In this document: positions 1 through 6,276 of the stretch, piece after piece
How positions within the stretch are numbered: the stretch's first letter is position 1
Layout: every line of letters begins with the position of its first letter
Assembly (NCBI RefSeq): GCF_021172145.1
Contig: NZ_CP089095.1
Location: forward strand, 1,178,001 to 1,242,000
DNA length: 64,000 nucleotides
Direction: 5' to 3'
DNA from: Flavobacterium cyclinae
GTDB taxonomy: Bacteria > Bacteroidota > Bacteroidia > Flavobacteriales > Flavobacteriaceae
The notes under the pieces: model-generated
The model's database searches: none
What the model saw: only the letters and a program-made list of their open reading frames with translations
What the model was told of the DNA's origin: nothing
Translations under genes and position numbers: made by a program

Positions 1-222
1 ATTAGGAATAGAAGATTCAGTAACCACCACTAAATCCGGAAAATGAGAACGTAATAAATGATAAGAAGCCTTAGAATAATCCAAATACCAACACCTACGA
101 GAACCACTATAAGTAGCACCCAAACGTTTTAAAACAGCAATAATTTCAAAATCCTTATCAAAAAACACCCCAATGCGATAAGCACCATGGTGAAAAATCT
201 TCTCAATACGTATATTCTTCAT
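1..222 (-). CDS. Integrase-like protein, N-terminal fragment (runs off left edge)
   Basis: The minus-strand frame is open from an ATG at 222 to base 1 (74 codons, no stop), so only the start of the gene is present. The product begins MKNIRIEKIFHHGAYRIG, followed by FFDKDFE, a Trp-Tyr pair and a hydrophobic helix (ASYHLLRSHFP). This layout resembles the N-terminal arm of Flavobacteriia tyrosine recombinases (XerC/phage-integrase type). The core-binding and catalytic domains, with the Arg-His-Arg-Tyr residues, would lie outside the window, so this is family resemblance and not proof. It reads away from the repeat cluster that starts 80 bases upstream of its start codon. That neighbourhood makes a recombinase plausible. 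Confidence 0.55.
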   Translation of the reverse strand, partial: MKNIRIEKIFHHGAYRIGVFFDKDFEIIAVLKRLGATYSGSRRCWYLDYSKASYHLLRSHFPDLVVVTESSIPN

Positions 223-301
223 GGCAAATACAAAATTTAATTGGCTTATAATAACACAAATATACAAAATAAATATAATTCCTAAACCAAAATAACACTT
301 T

Positions 302-957
302 CGTCACTTCGAGTGTTTTGCAGGTGTAAAGCCCAAGATTTACATCTGCAAAATGTATCGAGAACTACTGAAAACAATTTTCCACACCATCACACCCTGT
401 CAAGTCGAGCGAAGTCGAGAACTATAGAAATAATTTAACTCATTCGTCACTTCGAGTGTTTTTAAGTTGTAAAGCCTAAGATTTACAACTTAAAAATGTA
501 TCGAGAACTGTAGAAGCTATAATTCCACATCCGTCACTTCAGATATTTTGTAACAGTAAAGCCCAAGATTTACTATTACAAAATGTATCGAGAACTATAG
601 AAATAATTTAACTCATTCGTCACTTCGAGTGTTTTTAAGTTATAAAGCCCAAGATTTACATCTGCAAAATGTATCGAGAACTGTAGAAGCTATAATTCCA
701 CATCCGTCACTTCAGATATTTTGTAACAGTAAAGCCCAAGATTTACTATTACAAAATGTATCGAGAACTATAGAAATAATTTAACTCATTCGTCACTTCG
801 AGTGTTTTTAAGTTATAAAGCCCAAGATTTACATCTGCAAAATGTATCGAGAACTGTAGATCCCAAACAACATCACCCTCTGTCAAGTCGAGCGAAGTCG
901 AGAACTCCATAACCCAAACACCTTCACACTCTGTCAATTCGAGCGAAGTCGAGAACT
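302..957. repeat. Cluster of hairpin repeats with TCGAG ends (6 long, 3 short copies)
   Basis: This stretch holds no convincing gene; it is built of repeats. Long copies of 65 bases lie at 302-366, 445-509, 532-596, 618-682, 705-769 and 791-855. Each starts CGTCACTT and ends TATCGAGAACT (four start CGTCACTTCGAGTG, the two at 532 and 705 start CGTCACTTCAGATA). Between the ends sit two arms of about 15 bases around a conserved GCCCAAGA-like loop. Arms pair well at 302, 445, 532 and 705 but not at 618 and 791. Short copies without the inner hairpin (CTGTCAAGTCGAGCG + AAGTCGAGAACT) lie at 397-423, 880-906 and 931-957. A higher-order 173-base period links 445, 618 and 791. Confidence 0.9.
414..862. 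repeat. 173-bp tandem repeat, about 2.6 units
   Basis: Two hairpin repeats plus their spacers form a unit that recurs every 173 bases: starts at 445/618/791 for the first hairpin and 532/705 for the second. Spacers (GTAGAAGCTATAATTCCACA and ATAGAAATAATTTAACTCAT) are the same in each unit. The third unit breaks off after about 855. Seen directly; it implies tandem duplication after the hairpins had arrived. Confidence 0.85.
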
Positions 958-1022
958 ATAGAAACGATAAACAAAATCTTCACATAAAGTAATTTTATAA
1001 ACTAAAAAACTATTTTTGTTAC

Positions 1023-1313
1023 ATGCAAATTTCATACCTATACATATTAAAATGCTCTGATGATTCATACTATACAGGAGTTACAAGTAATTTAACACAA
1101 CGAATGTATCAACATGAATCAGCTTTTTATCCAGATTGTTACACAGCATCAAGAAGGCCATTAGAATTAGTTTTCTATGCCGAATTTACAAATATTGGTT
1201 TTGCCATAGATAAAGAAAAGCAAATAAAAAAATGGTCAAGAGCTAAAAAAGAAGCTTTGATTAATGGTAATTATGATGCACTTCCAAATCTTGCAAAAAA
1301 GAAATTCAAATAA
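1023..1313 (+). CDS. Single-domain GIY-YIG nuclease (UPF0213-like)
   Basis: A 96-residue protein that is almost entirely one GIY-YIG domain. The first motif is YLYILKC (residues 5-11), the second YYTGVT (17-22), then the conserved Arg in LTQRMYQH, and the acidic residue in the helix IDKEKQIKKW. All expected catalytic positions look present, so it is probably an active DNA endonuclease, or a repair/recombination accessory as proposed for small free-standing GIY-YIG proteins. A TATTTTTG promoter element at 1011-1018 sits only five bases before the ATG, so the mRNA may be nearly leaderless. The gene is nested in the hairpin-repeat cluster and bracketed by a 94-bp direct repeat (327-420 and 1454-1547), which suggests a functional or mobile link with the repeats. 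The family assignment is firm; the role is inference. Confidence 0.9.
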   Translation: MQISYLYILKCSDDSYYTGVTSNLTQRMYQHESAFYPDCYTASRRPLELVFYAEFTNIGFAIDKEKQIKKWSRAKKEALINGNYDALPNLAKKKFK

Positions 1314-1340
1314 TAATCAAATAGAAGCTAATTAAATTAT

Positions 1341-1407
1341 CGTCACTTCTAGTGATTTTACATTTAAAAAATGCTAATTTTTGAAATATAAAATTGTATC
1401 AAGAACT
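1341..1407. repeat. Hairpin repeat, second loop type (ATGCTAAT)
   Basis: Same outer frame as the other copies (CGTCACTTCTAGTG at the left, TATCAAGAACT at the right), but the inner arms are A/T-rich and close on the loop ATGCTAAT. It lies 28 bases after the GIY-YIG stop codon. Two sister copies lie at 5208-5272 and 5645-5711. Confidence 0.85.
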
Positions 1408-1428
1408 CTTAAAAGTATTTAACTCATT

Positions 1429-1547
1429 CGTCACTTCGAGTGTTTTTAAGTTATAAAGCCCAAGATTTACATCTGCAAAATGTATCGAGAACTACTGAAA
1501 ACAATCTTCCACACCATCACACCCTGTCAAGTCGAGCGAAGTCGAGA
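1429..1547. repeat. Hairpin repeat plus short repeat; right half of the 94-bp direct repeat
   Basis: The long copy 1429-1493 is the recombinant type, with a left arm from one hairpin and a right arm from another. A short, hairpin-free copy follows at 1524-1547. Bases 1454-1547 match 327-420 with a single T/C difference, giving a direct repeat on both sides of the GIY-YIG gene. Confidence 0.9.
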
Positions 1548-1587
1548 CTCCTTAGATACTAGGAAGATATAGCACTGATAAAGCATA

Positions 1588-1631
1588 GATACAGTATAGA
1601 TACTGTATGGATACTGTATGGATACTGTATG
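1588..1631. repeat. 11-bp tandem repeat (GATACTGTATG)
   Basis: Three exact copies of GATACTGTATG occupy 1599-1631, and a diverged copy precedes them at 1588. Each unit carries the near-palindrome ATACTGTAT. The repeat lies between the repeat cluster and the terminator of tRNA-Tyr; no function can be read from it. Confidence 0.85.
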
Positions 1632-1670
1632 CCAAAAGTACATTCTAATAGATAAAAACCAAAAGAAACA

Positions 1671-1700
1671 AAAAAAGCACCTCGTTAGAAGTGCTTTTGT
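1671..1700 (-). terminator. Terminator of tRNA-Tyr
   Basis: Arms AAAAGCAC and GTGCTTTT (1673-1680 / 1691-1698) close on a 10-base loop. On the minus strand the hairpin is followed by a T-rich run, and it begins one base after the tRNA 3' end. Confidence 0.8.
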
Positions 1701-1781
1701 GGGGAGAGCAGGATTCGAACCTGCGAAGGTGTAACCAGCGGATTTACAGTCCGCCCTCGTTGGCCGCTTGAGTATCTCCCC
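1701..1781 (-). tRNA. tRNA-Tyr (GTA anticodon)
   Basis: On the minus strand the 81-base RNA starts GGGGAGA and ends TCTCCCC, giving a perfect 7-bp acceptor stem. The anticodon arm reads GCGGA-CTGTAAA-TCCGC, so the anticodon is GTA. A long variable arm follows, as expected for bacterial tRNA-Tyr, and then the T arm GGTTCGAATCC. The CCA end is not encoded. Confidence 0.95.
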
Positions 1782-1894
1782 AAACCAATGTGCTTATTTG
1801 ACTAAGCGGTTGCAAATATAGAATTGTTTTTTATTCCTACAAAGGATTTTGATACTATTTTGCAGACAATTTTGTAACATTCTGTAAATGAAAA

Positions 1895-1928
1895 ACATAA
1901 AAAAATCTCCCATAGGAGATTTTTTTAT
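1895..1928 (-). terminator. Terminator of the TlpA-like lipoprotein gene
   Basis: A near-perfect palindrome with AAAAATCTCC and GGAGATTTTT arms around the loop CATA, 19 bases after the stop codon at 1947. The long A/T flanks would serve either strand, but only the minus-strand gene reads into it. Confidence 0.85.
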
Positions 1929-1946
1929 GTATGAAATAAATTGTAA

Positions 1947-3071
1947 TTATTTAGCATTTAAAAGCTCTTGTACTTTAGCGCGTAAAGCATCACCTCTAAG
2001 ATCTTTAGCAACAATAATACCTTTAGCATCTAAAATATAAGTTGCAGGTATCGACTGAATATTGTATTGTTTAGCAATAGGATCATCCCAATATTTTAAA
2101 TTAGAAACATGTTGCCAAACTAATCCGTCTTTAGCAATAGCATCTTTCCATTTTGCAGCATCTTTATCTAAAGAAACCCCAATAATATTTAAACCTTTAG
2201 GATGAAATTCATTGTATAAAGCCACTACATTTGGGTTTTCTGCTCTACAAGGTCCGCACCAAGAAGCCCAAAAATCAATAATAGTAACCTTACCTAAAGA
2301 TGCTTTTAAAGATACCGTTGCACCATCAGGAGTAGGACCAGAAAAATCAGGTGCAGGTTTTCCAATTACAATAGAAGTCATTGCATCTAAAGTTGATTTT
2401 ATTTTCTTGCCACTTTTTGTTTCGTGTAATTTTTTATCTAATGCTTTAAAATATGTTTTTACTTCATCAGCAGTTAAATACTGACGCATTAAAAAATTCT
2501 CTAACAATAAAACTGATAAATAAGCATCAGGATTTTCTTTAATAAAATTTTTAGAATATTCATTCATTTCATTTTGAAATTTATTATATTCATTTAAAAT
2601 TTTACTTATTGCAACAGTGTCATTACTAAATTGAGCTTTTTGTAATGCTTCACTATTTTCTTTCTCAAATTTTACAACTTTTTCAGATATAGCTTTTGTG
2701 TCTTGATTGTATTTATGAAATTTTTCATTGTTTGGGGTTCCACCTAAAGTTGATTTATGTAATGAATCTTTAACAATGTTGATTTCTATTTTTCCTTCTT
2801 CAAGGATAACAGGTAAATTTACATTTTCTTTTTCTATTCTAATAAATCCTATGTCTATACCTTCAATAGAACCCTTTAATTCAAATTTTCCATCTTTAAC
2901 AATAGTAGTGTCTTTGGCTAAAGAACCTGTTTCTGTTTGAATTTCTATAAATACTTTTTTCCCGTTTTCTACGCCTTTAGCAGTTCCAGAAATAAGAAAT
3001 TCATTCTCTTTCAGGTTGTTGCACCCTATAATTAAAAGAGTGGTTGTAATAATTAATGCAATTTTCTTCAT
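1947..3071 (-). CDS. TlpA/ResA-like thiol-disulfide oxidoreductase lipoprotein (DUF4369 + thioredoxin fold)
   Basis: A 374-residue exported lipoprotein. The start MKKIALIITTTLLIIGC gives a signal peptide with a lipobox Cys at 17, so this ATG is preferred over one eight codons upstream. A TACATTTG element at 3093-3100 would also start transcription downstream of that earlier ATG. Residues of about 25-120 look like the DUF4369 N-terminal domain, then a helical linker, then a thioredoxin/AhpC-TSA fold with WASWCGPC (Cys 272 and 275) and the cis-proline segment SIPATY. It probably reduces disulfides or handles thiols in the periplasm. It is transcribed alone, divergent from rpsA, with its own terminator. 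Confidence 0.9.
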   Translation of the reverse strand: MKKIALIITTTLLIIGCNNLKENEFLISGTAKGVENGKKVFIEIQTETGSLAKDTTIVKDGKFELKGSIEGIDIGFIRIEKENVNLPVILEEGKIEINIVKDSLHKSTLGGTPNNEKFHKYNQDTKAISEKVVKFEKENSEALQKAQFSNDTVAISKILNEYNKFQNEMNEYSKNFIKENPDAYLSVLLLENFLMRQYLTADEVKTYFKALDKKLHETKSGKKIKSTLDAMTSIVIGKPAPDFSGPTPDGATVSLKASLGKVTIIDFWASWCGPCRAENPNVVALYNEFHPKGLNIIGVSLDKDAAKWKDAIAKDGLVWQHVSNLKYWDDPIAKQYNIQSIPATYILDAKGIIVAKDLRGDALRAKVQELLNAK

Positions 3072-3157
3072 CTTAAGTAAATTAATTTTTCGCAAATGTA
3101 TTTAAAATATATCAGTAATAAAACATAAATAAATGTTATAAAATAAACAATCAATGT

Positions 3158-3188
3158 TTTGTAAATCAAAAATATAGTTGTAATTTTG
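3158..3188 (+). promoter_or_regulatory. rpsA promoter, Bacteroidota consensus
   Basis: TTTG at 3158-3161, exactly 19 bases, then TAATTTTG at 3181-3188. This matches the Bacteroidota sigma-A consensus (TTTG-N19-TAnnTTTG). Transcription would start near 3195 and leave a leader of about 110 bases before rpsA. Confidence 0.85.
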
Positions 3189-3307
3189 CGCACCTTTTGA
3201 CGAAGAAGCGTTTCCATTAGGTATCAATTATTTATGTAAAACACTGTTGATGTTTTCTATTCGAATAAAGAAACGCAAGAAACCCAACATACAAATTTTT
3301 AATCAGC

Positions 3308-5071
3308 ATGTCTGAAATTAACAAAACACAAGAAGAGTTTTTAGCGAATTTTAACTGGCACAACTATGCAGAAGGTATCGATGCAGTTGACGAAAAAAAC
3401 TTACAAGAATTTGAAGCTTTAGTAGAAAAAACTTTCGTATCTACAGGAGACGAAGAAGTTGTTGAAGGAGTTGTTGTAAGAATCACAGATAGAGATGCTA
3501 TCGTTGATATCAACGCTAAATCGGAAGGTGTTATCTCTTTAAACGAATTCCGTTACAATCCTAACTTAAAAGTTGGTGATAAAGTAGAAGTATTAATCGA
3601 CGTTCGTGAAGACAAAACAGGTCAGTTAGTATTATCACACAGAAAAGCTAGAACTATCAAAGCATGGGATAGAGTTATCGCAGCTAATGAGTCTGGTGAA
3701 ATCGTTAACGGTTTCGTAAAATGTAGAACTAAAGGAGGTATGATCGTTGACGTATTCGGAATCGAAGCGTTCTTACCAGGTTCTCAAATTGATGTAAAAC
3801 CAATTCGTGATTACGATCAATACGTGAACAAAACTATGGAATTCAAAGTAGTTAAAATTAACCACGAATTCAAAAACGTAGTAGTATCGCACAAAGCGCT
3901 TATCGAAGCTGATATCGAAGTTCAGAAAAAAGAAATTATCGGTCAGTTAGAAAAAGGTCAAGTATTAGAAGGTGTTGTTAAAAACATTACTTCTTACGGT
4001 GTATTCATCGACTTAGGAGGTGTAGACGGATTAATCCACATCACTGACTTATCTTGGTCAAGAATTAACCACCCATCTGAAGTATTAGAATTAGACCAAA
4101 AATTAAACGTTGTAATCCTTGATTTCGATGATGAGAAAACAAGAATTCAATTAGGTTTAAAACAATTAAACGCTCACCCATGGGATGCTTTAGCTGCTGA
4201 CTTAAAAGTAGGAGATAAAGTAAAAGGTAAAGTAGTAGTTTTAGCTGATTACGGTGCATTCATCGAAGTAGCTGAAGGTGTTGAAGGTTTAATCCACGTT
4301 TCTGAAATGTCTTGGTCTACTCACTTAAGAAGTGCTCAAGATTTCATGAAAATTGGTGACGAAGTAGAAGCAGTTGTTTTAACTTTAGACAGAGAAGAAA
4401 GAAAAATGTCTTTAGGTATCAAACAAATGACACAAGATCCTTGGACAGATATCACAGCTAAATACCCAGTAGGTTCTAAACACACTGGAATCGTTAGAAA
4501 CTTCACAAACTTCGGAATTTTCGTAGAGTTAGAAGAAGGTATCGATGGTTTAGTATACATCTCTGATTTATCTTGGACTAAGAAAATCAAACACCCATCT
4601 GAATTCGTAAACGTAGGGGATAAATTAGACGTAGTAGTATTAGAATTAGACGTTGAAGGTCGTAAATTATCTTTAGGTCACAAACAAACTACAGCTAATC
4701 CTTGGGATAAATACGAAGATGCTTTCGCTGTAGGAACTAACCACAACGGAACAATTTCTGAAATCGTTGACAAAGGGGCTACTGTAGAATTCGGTGACGA
4801 TATCGTTGCTTTCATCCCTACACGTCACTTAGAAAAAGAAGACGGTAAAAAATTGAAAAAAGGAGATACTGCTGATTTCAAAGTAATTGAGTTCAACAAA
4901 GAATTCAAAAGAGTAGTAGCCTCTCATACAGCTATCTTCAGAGAAGAAGAAGAGAAAAACGTTAAAGCAGCAGTTGAAACAACTTCAGCTCCAGCTCAAA
5001 CATCTACTTTAGGTGATAATAACGATATTCTTGCTGAATTAAAAGCTAAAATGGAAAAAGGAGGTAAATAA
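3308..5071 (+). CDS. rpsA: 30S ribosomal protein S1
   Basis: A 587-residue protein built of six consecutive S1 (OB-fold) RNA-binding repeats from about residue 50 to 545, each with the pattern V-G-x-V...YGAFV-L-GV-GL-H-S-LSW. The clearest are those with GVFIDLGGVDGLIHITDLSW and GAFIEVAEGVEGLIHVSEM. It binds mRNA and helps load it on the 30S subunit. The size is typical for Bacteroidota S1. Codon use is biased to a few codons, as expected for a highly expressed gene. It has a consensus promoter, a leader of about 110 bases with possible nested pairing, and a strong terminator, so it is probably monocistronic. ATG follows a weakly purine-rich leader; no Shine-Dalgarno is needed in this phylum. 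Confidence 0.98.
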   Translation: MSEINKTQEEFLANFNWHNYAEGIDAVDEKNLQEFEALVEKTFVSTGDEEVVEGVVVRITDRDAIVDINAKSEGVISLNEFRYNPNLKVGDKVEVLIDVREDKTGQLVLSHRKARTIKAWDRVIAANESGEIVNGFVKCRTKGGMIVDVFGIEAFLPGSQIDVKPIRDYDQYVNKTMEFKVVKINHEFKNVVVSHKALIEADIEVQKKEIIGQLEKGQVLEGVVKNITSYGVFIDLGGVDGLIHITDLSWSRINHPSEVLELDQKLNVVILDFDDEKTRIQLGLKQLNAHPWDALAADLKVGDKVKGKVVVLADYGAFIEVAEGVEGLIHVSEMSWSTHLRSAQDFMKIGDEVEAVVLTLDREERKMSLGIKQMTQDPWTDITAKYPVGSKHTGIVRNFTNFGIFVELEEGIDGLVYISDLSWTKKIKHPSEFVNVGDKLDVVVLELDVEGRKLSLGHKQTTANPWDKYEDAFAVGTNHNGTISEIVDKGATVEFGDDIVAFIPTRHLEKEDGKKLKKGDTADFKVIEFNKEFKRVVASHTAIFREEEEKNVKAAVETTSAPAQTSTLGDNNDILAELKAKMEKGGK

Positions 5072-5083
5072 TCTCACTTTTTT

Positions 5084-5110
5084 GTCATGCTGAACTCGTT
5101 TCAGCATCTA
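5084..5110. repeat. REP-like element, GTTTCAGC type
   Basis: A short hairpin, ATGCTGAA-CTCGT-TTCAGCAT, sits 15 bases after rpsA and just before its terminator. Related sequence recurs at about 7951-7972 (CAAGCCGTTTCAGCTTCT) and 50034-50055 (AACTTGTTTCAGCTTCT). Confidence 0.7.
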
Positions 5111-5117
5111 TAAAATC

Positions 5118-5146
5118 AATCCCGAAAGAAATTTCGGGATTTTTTA
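5118..5146 (+). terminator. rpsA terminator
   Basis: Arms AATCCCGAAA and TTTCGGGATT with a four-base loop are followed by a T run: a textbook intrinsic terminator. Confidence 0.95.
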
Positions 5147-5154
5147 TTGTGTAT

Positions 5155-5183
5155 TATATTTGTTTATCGTAATATTGCAATAT
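5155..5183 (+). promoter_or_regulatory. Probable ars promoter and ArsR operator
   Basis: TATATTTG at 5155-5162 fits the -7 element; the -33 position holds TTTC, in the rpsA terminator stem. Nine bases later is a perfect 12-bp palindrome, ATATTGCAATAT (5172-5183), placed over the expected start of transcription. That is where a repressor such as ArsR would bind. The link to ArsR rests on position and symmetry only. Confidence 0.5.
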
Positions 5184-5207
5184 AATAATTTGTAATAATC
5201 ATTGTAA

Positions 5208-5272
5208 CGTCAATTCGAGTGATTTTATATAGAAAAAATGATAATTTTTGCTGTATAAAATAGTATCGAGAA
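5208..5272. repeat. Hairpin repeat in the arsR leader
   Basis: Outer frame CGTCAATTCGAGTG...TATCGAGAAT, inner arms pairing around ATGATAAT (second loop type). It lies between the presumed ars promoter and arsR, so it would be transcribed as a stem in the 5' leader. Confidence 0.85.
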
Positions 5273-5310
5273 TAGTTTACAATTAGATGAAATAAGTAAA
5301 TCAAAACATT

Positions 5311-5634
5311 ATGGGAGCATCAAAATCCGAATCCTTTTCAATTGAACATAACGAAATGGCTAATATGTTTAAAGCGCTGTCGCATCCTGCAAGAGTGGCA
5401 ATTGTTGAATATTTATTGTCAGTTGATAGCTGCATTTGTGGTGATATTGTAGAAGTGTTGCCGTTAGCCCAACCCACCGTTTCTCAACACTTAAAAGAGC
5501 TAAAAAATGCCAACATCATCAAAGGAAATATTGACGGAACCGCCATTTGTTACTGCATCAATCCAGATACTATCGAAATTATTGAAAAGTATTTCGGTTC
5601 CATAAACAAACAACTTAAAAACAAATGTTGTTAA
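5311..5634 (+). CDS. arsR: ArsR-family metalloid-responsive repressor
   Basis: A 107-residue winged-helix repressor. The ArsR pattern is clear: MFKALSHPARVAIVEYLL, then the recognition helix AQPTVSQHLKELKNANII and the wing GTAICYCINPD. Metalloid ligands could be the Cys pair in SCICGD (near residue 43) together with a C-terminal Cys pair (NKCC). It should repress the operon and release DNA when arsenite binds. It heads a four-gene ars operon, with a 12-bp palindrome upstream as likely operator. A transcribed hairpin repeat separates it from the next gene. Its role as arsenic sensor is inferred from the operon. Confidence 0.92.
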   Translation: MGASKSESFSIEHNEMANMFKALSHPARVAIVEYLLSVDSCICGDIVEVLPLAQPTVSQHLKELKNANIIKGNIDGTAICYCINPDTIEIIEKYFGSINKQLKNKCC

Positions 5635-5644
5635 TATTAATGAG

Positions 5645-5711
5645 CGTCACTTCGAGTGATTTTTAAAAGAAAAAATGCTAATTTTTACTTTTAAAAATTG
5701 TATCGAGAACT
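5645..5711. repeat. Hairpin repeat inside the ars operon
   Basis: CGTCACTTCGAGTG...TATCGAGAACT with arms ATTTTTAAAAG-like pairing around ATGCTAAT. It fills most of the gap between arsR and the DUF6428 gene, so it would form a stem in the polycistronic mRNA. Confidence 0.88.
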
Positions 5712-5738
5712 TTTGAAAACAATTTAAATAACACAACT

Positions 5739-6215
5739 ATGAAACTATCCGAAATCAAATCTGAATTAAAAAAGCTAACTACAATAGCTTTTCAATTACC
5801 AAATGGCGAATTAGTACCTAGTCATTTCCACGTTACCGAAGTAGGAAAAGTAACCAAACACTTCATCGATTGTGGTGGCACCGTTCGTACAGAAGAAGTA
5901 ATCAATTTCCAACTTTGGGAAGCCAACGATTATGACCACAGATTACATCCAGAGAAATTAGTTCACATCATAGAACTTTCAGAAAAAACCTTAGGTTTAC
6001 CTGATTTAGAAATCGAAGTTGAATACCAAATGAAAGAAACCATTGGGAAATTCAATTTGGATTTTGATGGAACCAATTTCTTACTAACATCAAAACTAAC
6101 CGATTGTTTAGCAAAAGACAAATGCGGCATCCCACCCGAAAAACTAAAAGTAAAAATAGGCGAGTGGAAACCAAAACAAACCTCTTGTTGCACACCTGAT
6201 TCAGGTTGTTGTTAA
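5739..6215 (+). CDS. DUF6428-like protein of the ars operon
   Basis: A 158-residue soluble protein, with no signal peptide or membrane segment. It contains HFHVTEVGKVTKHFIDCGG near residues 28-46 and LWEANDYDHRLHPEKL further on. The tail is rich in Cys (TSCCTPDSGCC). I recognise the shape as the small DUF6428 family that travels with arsR and arsC in Bacteroidota, but its biochemistry is unknown to me. The position between arsR and arsC, the conserved His/Cys/Asp and the Cys tail suggest metalloid or metal binding; this is inference. The start ATG is the first in frame after the intergenic hairpin. Confidence 0.8.
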   Translation: MKLSEIKSELKKLTTIAFQLPNGELVPSHFHVTEVGKVTKHFIDCGGTVRTEEVINFQLWEANDYDHRLHPEKLVHIIELSEKTLGLPDLEIEVEYQMKETIGKFNLDFDGTNFLLTSKLTDCLAKDKCGIPPEKLKVKIGEWKPKQTSCCTPDSGCC

Positions 6216-6276
6216 TTCAATAAAGTACTATTTCATTGTGCCTTCTTAGTGCACCTTGTGGTTAAAAAATCAAAAT

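Noticed and set aside
749..937. 62-residue ORF on the minus strand in the repeat cluster
   Set aside because: It is made entirely of hairpin-repeat sequence and spacers; the composition follows the repeats and there is no start context.
302..957. CRISPR array as an explanation of the repeats
   Set aside because: Spacers between hairpins are themselves repeated, units are 65 bases with variable inner arms, and no cas genes are present.
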